Assembly (NCBI RefSeq): GCF_001983995.1
Contig: NZ_CP019450.1
Location: forward strand, 3,472,001-3,536,000
Direction: 5' to 3'
Length of the DNA: 64,000 nucleotides
Origin: Halioglobus japonicus
Lineage (GTDB): Bacteria > Pseudomonadota > Gammaproteobacteria > Pseudomonadales > Halieaceae
Shown here: positions 34,800 through 43,399 of the stretch, one piece after another
Layout: every line of letters starts with the position of its first letter
Numbering within the stretch: the stretch's first letter is position 1
Program-made: the position numbers and the translations under genes
Notes under the pieces: model-generated
Told to the model about the DNA's origin: nothing
The model's database searches: none
What the model saw: only the letters and a program-made list of their open reading frames with translations

Positions 34800-36419
34800 C
34801 TACTCGTCGTAACAGTCGTCTTCAGGCACGGTATTGGGGCGTTTGAGGTCCCTGAGGATCTCGCGCGCTGCGTTGGCACCACACGCAGATGACACGCCGC
34901 CACCGGGGTGTGTGGACGAGCCGCACATGTACATGTTCTTAAGCGGCATACGATACTGGCCATAGCCCGGGAACGGTCGATTGAACAACAGCTGGTCAAT
35001 CGTCAACTCACCCTGGAAGATATTGCCCTCAGTGAGGCCAACCTCGTTCTCAATTTCATGGGGAGTTCGCACTTCCATGTGCACAATTAACTCCTTAAAC
35101 CCGGGGCTGTAGCGCTCAATTTTATCGACGACGGTCTGGCCGAACTGGTCGCGCTTCTCGGGCGTCCATGGCCCGTCAGCCAGTTCTGCCGGGCAGTACT
35201 GAACAAAGTTCGACATCCAGTGCTGCCCCGGTGGGGCCACAGTGGGATCCCATGCAGAGGGAATCACCGACTCAATGAAGGGATCCTGCGACCAACGACC
35301 GCGCTTCCAGCAATCATAGGCTCGCTCCATGGTTTCCAGCGAGCCAATAAAGCCCTGACCACCGCGATTCACATAGGGGTTGTCGGGTGTGTTGATGAAC
35401 TTGGGCAGGCCCGACAGCGCGATATTGACCTTGCCGGAAGAACCGCGGATCTTGAACTTGCTGGCGCGGTCATAAATGCCCGGCGGCAAATCGTTCTTGT
35501 CCATCACCTTAGTAAAGGTGCGCTTGGCATCCAGGTTGGAGACCACGATATTGGCGTAGAGCTCATCGCCGTTCTCCAGCGCCACGCCGACGGTGGCTCC
35601 GTTCTTCACCAGAATCTGCTGCACACCGGCATTGGTGCGAATCTCACCACCGGCTTCTTTCAGCGCACTGGCCAGCGCATTGGAGATTGCACCCATACCA
35701 CCGCGGGCCAGCCCCCAGGCACCCACGCTACCATCTACATCTCCCATGACATGGTGCAGCAAAATGTATGCCGAGCCCGGCGAATAAACACCGAGGGCTG
35801 TACCAATAATGCCGGGGCTCGCCATGGCCGCCTTGATCAGGTCATTCTCGAAGTAGTCGTCGAGGAACTCAGCGGCGCTCATGGTGAAAAAGCGCACATA
35901 CTCGTACAGCTCTTTTTCGCCCAGCGCCCAGAACTCCTTGGCGAGGAACAACAGCTCGCCGATGTCACGAGGTTTGAAGGAGCTGGGGTCAGGGGGGGTG
36001 CGCAACAGGGTCTTGCGAATCAACTGGGCATATCGGCCCAGATCCGCCTGGAAGCGCGCCATGGAATCCGCATCGTGGGGCGAATGCCGTTTTAGCTCGA
36101 GGTAATTGGCTTCCTCATCCGGGTAGTCAATCAGGGTCTGGCCACTATCCGAAAAGGCCACCGTACCAAGATAAGGCACCAGCAATAGACCGTGGCGCGA
36201 CAGATCGAGGTCGCGGTGCAGAGCCTGACGCATCATGCTGCAGACATAGGAGCAGCTGGAGTAGTGCCAGCCCTCGTGCATTTCACGTGTTACCGCGGCA
36301 CCGCCGATGTAGTCGTTCTTTTCGACCACCAAGACATCCAGGCCTGCCTTGGCCAGGTATGCGGCATTTGTCAGACCATTGTGCCCGGCGCCGATAATAA
36401 TCGCGTCGTACTTTTTCAT
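34800..36419 (-). CDS. Phytoene-dehydrogenase-like (PYROXD2-type) FAD oxidoreductase
   Basis: The third of four paralogues, 539 aa, begins DAIIIGAGHNGLTNAAYLAK and ends with the signature MYMCGSSTHPGGGVSSACG. It keeps the family's central VGAWGLARGGMGAISNAL. Its start overlaps the stop of the fourth paralogue (36416) by 4 bp, so the two are translationally coupled and may form a complex. It is the most divergent of the four around the FAD loop (REMHEGWHYSSCS). Substrate unknown. Confidence 0.85.
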   Translation of the reverse strand: MKKYDAIIIGAGHNGLTNAAYLAKAGLDVLVVEKNDYIGGAAVTREMHEGWHYSSCSYVCSMMRQALHRDLDLSRHGLLLVPYLGTVAFSDSGQTLIDYPDEEANYLELKRHSPHDADSMARFQADLGRYAQLIRKTLLRTPPDPSSFKPRDIGELLFLAKEFWALGEKELYEYVRFFTMSAAEFLDDYFENDLIKAAMASPGIIGTALGVYSPGSAYILLHHVMGDVDGSVGAWGLARGGMGAISNALASALKEAGGEIRTNAGVQQILVKNGATVGVALENGDELYANIVVSNLDAKRTFTKVMDKNDLPPGIYDRASKFKIRGSSGKVNIALSGLPKFINTPDNPYVNRGGQGFIGSLETMERAYDCWKRGRWSQDPFIESVIPSAWDPTVAPPGQHWMSNFVQYCPAELADGPWTPEKRDQFGQTVVDKIERYSPGFKELIVHMEVRTPHEIENEVGLTEGNIFQGELTIDQLLFNRPFPGYGQYRMPLKNMYMCGSSTHPGGGVSSACGANAAREILRDLKRPNTVPEDDCYDE

Positions 36420-37960
36420 TTGAGGATCTCCCGGGCTGCGTTAAATCCGGGAGTACCGGTCAGGCCTCCGCCCGGGTGAGTACCCGCACCGCACAAATAC
36501 AGCCCCGCCAACGGTGTACTGTATTGCGCTGCCTCGTAGGTGGGTCGCATCATGAGCATCTGATCAACCGCAAATTCCGTGTGGTGCCAGTGGCCACCCG
36601 TCACGTGGTACTGGGCCTCGATATCCGCCGGCGTCAGCAGTTCAGCGTGCACCACCTGGGACTGAATACCCGGCGCATAACGCTCCAGCTTCTCCAACAG
36701 AGACGCAGTCAACTTGAGACGGGCCTCTTCGGTCCAGCCGCCCTTGAGGTTGGCGGGCACGTACATGACATGCGCCGACAACACATGTTGTCCCGCGGGC
36801 GCCAGACCTTCTTGGTGCAAGGAAGGTACAACCACTTCCATGACCGGGTCTTCGGAATAGCCGCCGTATTTGGCATCATCAAAGGCGAATTCGATATCGT
36901 CCATCTGGCTGGCAATAATCATCCGGCCATCGGGCTGCTCCAGGCCCGCAAAGGCAGGCATACCATTGAGCGCCAGGTGAAGCTTCGCCACGTATCCTTC
37001 ACAGCGCAGGCGGCTGATACGGTTGCTAAATTCAATTTCCAGGTTGCGGGCGCCCACCAGCTCCATGAACGTGCGCTGTGGATCTGCGGAGGAGACAATC
37101 CGGCTCGCGGTAATCACCTCACCACTTGCCAGCTCGACACCCGAGGCCAGCAGTTCACCACTGGTGCCATCAACCAGAATGCGTTTTACCGGCGCGTTGC
37201 ATCGCACCTCGGCGCCGGCAGCCTCTGCTGCCGAACGCAGGGCCTGCATCAAGCCATCAATGCCCGAGGCCGGCACACTGTGCATACCGTCGTGAGCACC
37301 GCACATACGGTACAGGAGTGTAAACACCGACTGATTCGGCGAACGCGGGGCCAGCTTGCCACCAATCACACCGTCCCAGGCCAATGCGGCCTGCAACAGC
37401 TCGTTCTCGAAGTTGTCGTCCATCAGGTCGCGCATAGGCAGAGTTGCCACACGCAGGAATTCCAGCATGTCGTCTTTGCCCAACATGCGCAGCTTCAATC
37501 CCAACTGGGCGAACGTGAATAGCTCACCCGGGGAGTTGTCGCCAATGCCCGGCATGGTCTTGCCCCAGAAAGGCGCCAGCGCCTTGGCGAAGGTTTTCAA
37601 CTGATGGCGATACTCTGGATAGCGAGCGGCGTCTTCGCCAGTCGCGCCAGTCACCTCGACGTCGCTGATTCGAACATGATGCCCGTTTAACCCGAGACCC
37701 ACGGTTTGCATTGCCTCTGATGCCGGTCGATAACCGTGAGATTCGAGCTTGAGGTCAGCGCAGACGCGCTCGGAAAAATGGTTCAGCGAGTGGGCAACGT
37801 TCACCTTGAAGCCGGGATGAAACTCGCGCAGGGCGGCGAGACCACCGACGTTAGCGCCAGCCTCCACCACCAGTACACGCTGGCCCTTGGCGGCCAGATA
37901 AGCCGCGCAGGTCAGGCCGTTGTGACCGGCACCGATTACAACAGAGTCGTAGTGTGTCAA
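36416..37960 (-). CDS. Phytoene-dehydrogenase-like (PYROXD2-type) FAD oxidoreductase
   Basis: The fourth paralogue, 514 aa, has SVVIGAGHNGLTCAAYLAAK at the start and LYLCGAGTHPGGGLTGTPG at the end. It lacks the GAWG...GGMGAI central motif in the form seen in the others (it has GMHSVPASGIDGLMQAL), so it may be catalytically different. It is the promoter-proximal gene of a five- to six-gene transcription unit (36416, 34800, 33600, 32320, perhaps 30216). A motif copy lies 75 bp upstream at 38034. Confidence 0.85.
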   Translation of the reverse strand: MTHYDSVVIGAGHNGLTCAAYLAAKGQRVLVVEAGANVGGLAALREFHPGFKVNVAHSLNHFSERVCADLKLESHGYRPASEAMQTVGLGLNGHHVRISDVEVTGATGEDAARYPEYRHQLKTFAKALAPFWGKTMPGIGDNSPGELFTFAQLGLKLRMLGKDDMLEFLRVATLPMRDLMDDNFENELLQAALAWDGVIGGKLAPRSPNQSVFTLLYRMCGAHDGMHSVPASGIDGLMQALRSAAEAAGAEVRCNAPVKRILVDGTSGELLASGVELASGEVITASRIVSSADPQRTFMELVGARNLEIEFSNRISRLRCEGYVAKLHLALNGMPAFAGLEQPDGRMIIASQMDDIEFAFDDAKYGGYSEDPVMEVVVPSLHQEGLAPAGQHVLSAHVMYVPANLKGGWTEEARLKLTASLLEKLERYAPGIQSQVVHAELLTPADIEAQYHVTGGHWHHTEFAVDQMLMMRPTYEAAQYSTPLAGLYLCGAGTHPGGGLTGTPGFNAAREILK

Positions 37961-38033
37961 ATGGTGTTCCGTAACTATGAGAAATCTTAATCTGCCAGCA
38001 GGTTATCTGGCGCTTTTTCCGGGAACAACCGCG

Positions 38034-38049
38034 CCTATACGCCGGGACT
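38034..38049 (+). promoter_or_regulatory. CCTATACG-type motif, copy 6
   Basis: CCTATACGCCGGGACT, in the 93 bp between the stop of the molybdopterin gene (38054) and the start of the FAD-enzyme operon (37960). The first ten bases equal copy 1. Confidence 0.48.
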
Positions 38050-38053
38050 ATGC

Positions 38054-40096
38054 TCAGCCGACGGCGCGGATATCCACCGAACAATCGTAGTAGCAGGCCC
38101 CACCAGCCAAATCAGCCTTGTGTCCGGGAATCAGTGCATTGATGGTTTGCCCCGTGGGGCTGTCGCCAATCCAGGCACCTTTGGGTACAAAAACCGTACC
38201 GGTGCGAATGTTGTCGCTCACCACAAGCGGCAGTTGAACCTCGCCCTGCTCGTTGCTCAGTATCACCTCACACCCCGCCTCAAGCCCAAGCGACAGTGCA
38301 TCCGCCGGCGCCATTTCACAAACGACATCACGATCGTGACCAGCAACACCACCGAAGGTGGAATTGATACGATGTTCCGAGGCGGGAGAGACCACCAGAA
38401 AAGGCCGCTGTCCCATGAGTGCCTGATACTGCGGCACGCCGTGGCCTTCCTCTGCCTGCAGCGCGTCGGAGAACAGCTCGATCTTGCCACTGGGCGTCGC
38501 CGGAGCCGTGCCTCGCAGCAGGCTGGTGGGGCGACCGTCATCCATATTGATGGCCTCATTCGGGGGCAGTTCGCTGGGAGATCTATCCTGCAGGGCGGGC
38601 ACGCCCGCCTCAATGGCTTGATCCATCAGGGCAGCATCCGTATCGGCGAAGCAGGGCTCCGTAAACCCGAATCGGGTGGCGAGACGACGAAACAGTTCGG
38701 TGTTGCTCACAGCCTCACCGACAGGCTCAATCACGGGCGCCGAGCGCTGTAGATACTGATGGCCATAAGCCTTGTACAGGTCGCCGTACTCAAGATGGGT
38801 CGTGGCCGGCAGAATCAGGTCTGCGCAGGCCATGGAGTCCGTCATGCTGACATCGGATCCCACTACGAACACATCATCGCTCAACAGCGCAGCTCGCATC
38901 TCACGCTGACGCGGGTGCACCGCGACAGGGTTGTGGTTGTAAATGAACACGCCCTTAATCGGCAACTCCGCACCGGGGTCCATGATATGACGAGGTAAGT
39001 CCAGCACATTGAATTCACGCACCGGCTCGGCGCGTAAGTCGGGGCGTGACAGGGCATCACTGTCTACCGGGAAGAAACCGGAGACATCACACACACCCGC
39101 GCCTATCGGGCCGATATTGCCCGTGAGTGCTGGCAGCGCCAGCACCGCCCTGACGCTCGATCCGCCGTTGCGATTGCGCTCCGGCGCAACACCAAGGGAA
39201 ATGGCAGCCGGGGCCAGGTCGCGCCACCAGCAGGCAAACTGCTCGATATCAGCCTCGGCGACGCCGCATAGTTCGGCAGCTCGCGCCAGTGGGTATGCCG
39301 CAGCCTCTTGAAGGAAAGCATCTGCGCCATGAACATGCTCGGCGATAAAATCCGCATCCAGGCCACCATTGGCTGCCAGCCGCGCTGCCACCGCATAGGC
39401 GAGCACGACATCCGTGCCTGGCATGACGGCCAGATGCAGATCGGCTTCCCGGGCAATCCGGGTGCGCTTGGGATCGACAACCACCAGTTTGGCACCCCGC
39501 TTGCGCGCGTCGCGAATAATCGTGGTGAGATGCAGGTTGCAGGCGGTCACGTTATTGCCCCACACCACGATCAACTTTGACTGTGCCAGTTCGGTGTAGG
39601 CAATGCCGCCCACATCGCCGTACACTCGCTCCCAGGCCTCACCGGATACGCCCGCACACAACGGTGACGAATCTACTTCGCTACTACCCAGACGGTGGAA
39701 AAAGCGCGCATCCATAGAGCCATTCGCCAGCAGCCCCATCGGGCCACCATAGGTGAGCGGCGCGATCGCCTGAGCACCCCAGCGATCCATGATCTCGGAA
39801 AAACGCTGATAAATGAGATCCAGGGCCTGCTCCCAACTGATCGGGCGGTAATTGCCACCACCCTTTGGCCCGTCCAGTAGCAGTGGCTGCGTCAGGCGCT
39901 TCGGCCCATGCACCTGCTCAGCAAGACCCTGGGCGACTTTGGTGCAAATTTTGCCGCGGGTGAAAGGATTGCTGCGGCTGCCACGCACCCGACTGACCTT
40001 GCCATCCTCTAACTCGATAGAAAGGCTGCAGGTATCAGCGCAATCCAGCGGGCAAACACTGGCGTGCACATCGGAAAGGTTTGATATCTGGTTCAT
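38054..40096 (-). CDS. Molybdopterin oxidoreductase (formate-dehydrogenase/DMSO-reductase family)
   Basis: The 680-aa protein has an N-terminal 4Fe-4S motif with Cys15, Cys19, Cys23 and Cys51 (CPLDCADTC then GKIC), the large bis-MGD domains (WGNNVTACNLHLTTI, VVVDPKRTRIAREADLHLAVMPGTD) and a C-terminal molydop-binding barrel (ASEHRINSTFGG). It has no Tat signal, so it is cytoplasmic. Family members oxidise formate or reduce thiosulfate, nitrate and similar compounds. With PurU immediately upstream in the same operon (51 bp), cytoplasmic formate oxidation is the simplest role. The metal-ligand residue was not identified with certainty (perhaps the Cys in SPLCAGVSG). Confidence 0.82.
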   Translation of the reverse strand: MNQISNLSDVHASVCPLDCADTCSLSIELEDGKVSRVRGSRSNPFTRGKICTKVAQGLAEQVHGPKRLTQPLLLDGPKGGGNYRPISWEQALDLIYQRFSEIMDRWGAQAIAPLTYGGPMGLLANGSMDARFFHRLGSSEVDSSPLCAGVSGEAWERVYGDVGGIAYTELAQSKLIVVWGNNVTACNLHLTTIIRDARKRGAKLVVVDPKRTRIAREADLHLAVMPGTDVVLAYAVAARLAANGGLDADFIAEHVHGADAFLQEAAAYPLARAAELCGVAEADIEQFACWWRDLAPAAISLGVAPERNRNGGSSVRAVLALPALTGNIGPIGAGVCDVSGFFPVDSDALSRPDLRAEPVREFNVLDLPRHIMDPGAELPIKGVFIYNHNPVAVHPRQREMRAALLSDDVFVVGSDVSMTDSMACADLILPATTHLEYGDLYKAYGHQYLQRSAPVIEPVGEAVSNTELFRRLATRFGFTEPCFADTDAALMDQAIEAGVPALQDRSPSELPPNEAINMDDGRPTSLLRGTAPATPSGKIELFSDALQAEEGHGVPQYQALMGQRPFLVVSPASEHRINSTFGGVAGHDRDVVCEMAPADALSLGLEAGCEVILSNEQGEVQLPLVVSDNIRTGTVFVPKGAWIGDSPTGQTINALIPGHKADLAGGACYYDCSVDIRAVG

Positions 40097-40147
40097 GGCT
40101 GCTCTCCCGGGCCCGTCGCCGTGGCCCTTATCAATCTGAATACGCGA

Positions 40148-41014
40148 TCAGGCGTTAAACACTACCGTCTTGTTGCCGCGGACAAGAACCCTGTCTTCCA
40201 GATGATAGCGCAGACCCCGCGACAGCACCGAACTCTCCACATCGCGACCCAACCGTACTAATTCGTCCTTGTTGGAAGAGTGCGTCACGCGCACCACATC
40301 CTGCTCGATAATGGGCCCTTGATCGAGATCCTCGGTGACATAGTGACAGGTGGCACCGATCAACTTTACACCGCGATCAAAGGCCTTCTGGTAGGGATTG
40401 GCTCCGATAAACGACGGCAGGAAGCTGTGGTGAATATTGATCAGACGGCCGACGTATGTCTCACACAGCGACGGCGGGATAATCTGCATATACCGGGCCA
40501 ACACTACGCAATCCGCACCGTGGCGCTCGAGAATATCTTCAACCGCCGCGAAGGCCGCAGGCTTGTCGTCCGGATCCACCGGCACATGATGGAACGGAAT
40601 ACCGTGCCACTCCACCATGCTGCGCAGATTTTCATGATTGGAAATCACACAGGGAATGTCGCATTGCAATTCGTCAGCCTGCCAGCGGTAGAGAATGTCC
40701 GCCAGGCAATGCGAGGCGTGGCTGGCCATAATCACAACGCGCTGTTTCTCACCTCCGGGGCGCAAGTACCATTGCATGCCATAGCGCTGTGCGAGGCTAT
40801 CGAAGTCTTCGCGGAACGCTTCGATACTGCAGCTCATGGCGTCGGCGTTGACGACATTGCGCATAAAAAACCAGCCCTGGTGAACGTCGGTATGGTTGGC
40901 ACTCTCCACCAGGCACCCCCCGCGCTCGGCAATGAAACTCGACACCGCAGCCACCAGGCCGATCTGGTCGGCACAGGAGGTTACCAGGGTGAAATTAGGC
41001 GTAGCGTCACTCAT
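40148..41014 (-). CDS. purU: Formyltetrahydrofolate deformylase
   Basis: 288 aa from ATG 41014 (MSDATPNFTLVTSCADQIGL); an ATG at 41029 would add five residues. It has an N-terminal ACT regulatory domain followed by the formyl-transferase fold with HHSFLPSFIGANPYQKAFD and the catalytic HYVTEDLDQGPIIEQD (the Asp of this motif is conserved in PurU). It hydrolyses 10-formyl-THF to formate and THF. Its operon partner, the molybdopterin enzyme, could dispose of the formate, and the DMGDH-like and GcvT-like proteins feed one-carbon units. This makes it the best biochemical clue that the cluster produces excess C1-folates. Confidence 0.92.
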   Translation of the reverse strand: MSDATPNFTLVTSCADQIGLVAAVSSFIAERGGCLVESANHTDVHQGWFFMRNVVNADAMSCSIEAFREDFDSLAQRYGMQWYLRPGGEKQRVVIMASHASHCLADILYRWQADELQCDIPCVISNHENLRSMVEWHGIPFHHVPVDPDDKPAAFAAVEDILERHGADCVVLARYMQIIPPSLCETYVGRLINIHHSFLPSFIGANPYQKAFDRGVKLIGATCHYVTEDLDQGPIIEQDVVRVTHSSNKDELVRLGRDVESSVLSRGLRYHLEDRVLVRGNKTVVFNA

Positions 41015-41105
41015 TGCACGGAAATCCATTAACCGATTGATTCAGTAGAAATAAACCACAATCGCACGACCGGGTTCTTCCTGACGGGTCGGCTGGGAGA
41101 CAAAC

Positions 41106-41111
41106 TATAAT
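41106..41111 (+). promoter_or_regulatory. Putative -10 box upstream of malonyl-CoA decarboxylase
   Basis: A perfect TATAAT stands at 41106-41111. The -35 partner is weak (CTGACG at 41081-41086, 19 bp away). Transcription would start near 41118, about 105 bp before the coding start. Confidence 0.35.
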
Positions 41112-41142
41112 AGGGAATATCGTCACGCCGCACGCATCTCTA

Positions 41143-41154
41143 ACCCTATAGGGT
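41143..41154. promoter_or_regulatory. Perfect 12-bp palindrome (possible operator)
   Basis: ACCCTATAGGGT is a perfect palindrome about 25 bp downstream of the putative malonyl-CoA decarboxylase transcription start, where a bound repressor could block elongation. It contains CCTATA and TATAGG as in the six motif sites and may be a relative of them. Confidence 0.4.
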
Positions 41155-41224
41155 AAGTATTAAAGGCCACGGGCTCTGTGGCATTCTTATCACTAGGCAA
41201 GCAGCAATTTTGAGGTATCAGCCG

Positions 41225-42583
41225 ATGGCTTCGACCAGCCCCATCGAAAAGGATCAACCCAACACCAGCGAAGGCAGCGTTACCGTACTCGGACGCGCGC
41301 TCAGCTCCGTGATTACCGCCGGCCGGGAAATCCTCGCGCGACGGCGGCCCAACCTGACCGCGGCCGAGGGTTCTACCCAGGCGCTGGTCGATTTGTGCAA
41401 GGAACTGATTGAGCACCGCGGCGAAGCCTCCGGCCTTGCCCTGGCCCAGGAAATTACCGAGGCCTACCTCGAGCTCAGCGCAGAGGCGCGGCTGGAGTTT
41501 TTCCAGCGCCTCGCCAGCGACTTCGATATCGATCGCGAGGCACTGCTGGAAGCCACCGAGCGCTACCGCGACGACCCCGACTACGACAAGCTACAGGCAA
41601 TTACCCGCGCCACCGAGGCGCCGCGGCAAAAATTGTTCAGACGCATTAACATGGCGCCCGGTGGTACTCGCACCCTGGTCGCTTTGCGCGGCGAGCTGCT
41701 GCAGCTGCTGCGCCAGCACCCGGAACTCAAACCGGTTGATTCGGACCTCAAGCACCTGTTCATCCAGTGGTTTAACAAGGGCTTTCTGGAGCTGCGCAAT
41801 ATCGACTGGGCGTCCCCCGCGGTGGTGCTGGAAAAACTCATCGACTATGAAGCCGTGCACGAGATCAACGGCTGGGAAGACCTGCGCGGCCGGCTCCGCG
41901 AAGACCGTCGCTGCTTCGCCTTTTTCCACCCGGCCATGGGCAATGACCCGCTGGTGTTTGTGGAAGTTGCCCTGGTCGACGATCTGCCCGATGCCATCGC
42001 TCCGCTAATCGACCGTGAGCGGGAGATCATGGAGCCAGGCAAATTCAACACCGTAGTGTTCTACTCCATCAGCAACTGCCATCCTGGCCTGGCGGGCGTT
42101 TCATTCGGCAATTTCCTGATCAAAAACGTGGTTGAAGTACTGAAGAAGGAAATTGAAGGCCTTAAGACATTCGTTACCCTGTCGCCCGTACCCGGATTCC
42201 GGCGTTGGCTCAACAAGGCCGATCTCAGTGAACTGGTCGACGAGGCGCTTATCGACAAGGTACGCGCACCGGTAAACCGCACGGTTATGGAGGCCGAGGT
42301 ACAGGCAGCACTCACGCGCCTGTGCGCGCACTATCTGGTGCGGGAAAAATCCGGCGAGTTGGCCAAGGACCCGGTCGCCCGCTTCCACCTCGGCAATGGC
42401 GCCCGCCTCCACCGCCTGCACTGGGGTGCTGATTTAACGCCCAAGGGCCTGGAGCAATCCGGCAGCATCATGGTGAACTACCTCTACGATCTCGACAAAA
42501 TCGAGATCAATCACGAGGAATATTTCGACGAGGGCAAGATCAGCGCGGCCAAGTCTGTGCTACGACAACTGCCCCAGGATTAA
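41225..42583 (+). CDS. Malonyl-CoA decarboxylase
   Basis: About 452 aa, started at ATG 41225, nine bases after GAGG (TTG 41210 is also in frame). It has the helical N-terminal MCD domain and the catalytic acetyltransferase-like domain with FFHPAMGNDPLVFVEVAL, FYSISNCHPGLAGVSFGNF (catalytic His-Ser region) and TLSPVPGFRRWL. The enzyme converts malonyl-CoA to acetyl-CoA and CO2. In bacteria it removes malonyl-CoA made from malonate or malonate semialdehyde. The acyl-CoA operon next door, with an acylating aldehyde dehydrogenase, may be such a source. Its last 24 bp overlap the end of the convergent hydrolase gene. Confidence 0.92.
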   Translation: MASTSPIEKDQPNTSEGSVTVLGRALSSVITAGREILARRRPNLTAAEGSTQALVDLCKELIEHRGEASGLALAQEITEAYLELSAEARLEFFQRLASDFDIDREALLEATERYRDDPDYDKLQAITRATEAPRQKLFRRINMAPGGTRTLVALRGELLQLLRQHPELKPVDSDLKHLFIQWFNKGFLELRNIDWASPAVVLEKLIDYEAVHEINGWEDLRGRLREDRRCFAFFHPAMGNDPLVFVEVALVDDLPDAIAPLIDREREIMEPGKFNTVVFYSISNCHPGLAGVSFGNFLIKNVVEVLKKEIEGLKTFVTLSPVPGFRRWLNKADLSELVDEALIDKVRAPVNRTVMEAEVQAALTRLCAHYLVREKSGELAKDPVARFHLGNGARLHRLHWGADLTPKGLEQSGSIMVNYLYDLDKIEINHEEYFDEGKISAAKSVLRQLPQD

Positions 42584-43399
42584 GCGATTAACGGTCTCTG
42601 GGCTCTCGTACATAGCCCAGTGGCCGATGTCTTCGAGGATATGAAATTCCGCCTCGGGCTGGGACGCAAGCATCAGGGCGCGGCGGGCCTGAATCTGCTC
42701 AATGCCGCCGGCGGTGGCATCGTGAACACCCCAGATACCTACCAGATGCGCATTAATCGCAGGGAGAACGTCCGCGAGATCGTTACTGCCCGCCATGGCC
42801 CGGCTGCGAAAGCGGTGCCTGGCCAGATTGTCGCTGTGGATACACACCGCAAGATCATCGACCGCCTCTTTTCGGTACAGCATCAGCCGCGCCAGATTTT
42901 CCCGGTGTATAGGATCAGCCTCTATAGCGGGCACCTCCGGACCGGGGGGAGGTAAGAGTGAGACCTGTTTATGCAAGGGCCCGAAGCCGGACGCACCAAT
43001 GAGACAACATCGCTGACATTGCGGTCCGGCAAGTGCAGCGACATGGCCAGCAATCATTGCACCGAAACTGAACGCCGCCAACTCAAACTCAGTATCCCCC
43101 AGCAGTTGGCGCCAGCCTGCCAGTACCAATTCAGCAAAGTGCTCGGTCGTCCAGGGCTTGGGCATATCGCCCGAGCTGCCCAGGCCGGGCAGGTCCAGAG
43201 TCCATACATTGCGCGACTGGCGCAGCGCCTCGATATTAGCCGCCCAGTGGGTCCAGGAGCCAAAGCCACCGTGCACCAGCAGTAGCGGCGTACCTTCACC
43301 GCCCCAGTGCTGCCAGGCGATGGTGGTATGCTCAACCTCGGTTGAATGCAGCGCGGCCCGGGCCAGCAGGCCGGCTATGCGCTGTTGCGGCGAGCGCAT
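42560..43399 (-). CDS. Alpha/beta-fold hydrolase
   Basis: The 279-aa protein shows the oxyanion HGGFGSWTHW, the strand LDLPGLGSSGDMP, the nucleophile elbow FSFGAM (Ser in F-S-F-G-A) and the C-terminal EDIGHWAMYESPE with the catalytic His. The broad family includes esterases and C-C hydrolases. It is the last gene of the valine-type operon; its ATG overlaps the stop of the dehydrogenase gene (TGATG, 43397-43401), so a thioesterase or ester-hydrolase job in that pathway is possible. Confidence 0.8.
   Translation of the reverse strand: MRSPQQRIAGLLARAALHSTEVEHTTIAWQHWGGEGTPLLLVHGGFGSWTHWAANIEALRQSRNVWTLDLPGLGSSGDMPKPWTTEHFAELVLAGWRQLLGDTEFELAAFSFGAMIAGHVAALAGPQCQRCCLIGASGFGPLHKQVSLLPPPGPEVPAIEADPIHRENLARLMLYRKEAVDDLAVCIHSDNLARHRFRSRAMAGSNDLADVLPAINAHLVGIWGVHDATAGGIEQIQARRALMLASQPEAEFHILEDIGHWAMYESPETVNRLILGQLS

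Noticed and set aside
36476-37522. A 348-codon open frame antisense to the FAD oxidoreductase at 36416
   Set aside because: Shadow frame of a well-supported gene with low-complexity, His/Gln/Arg-rich translation.
40148-41030. An antisense 250-codon frame over purU
   Set aside because: Full overlap with the purU coding sequence, whose ACT and formyltransferase motifs are unambiguous.
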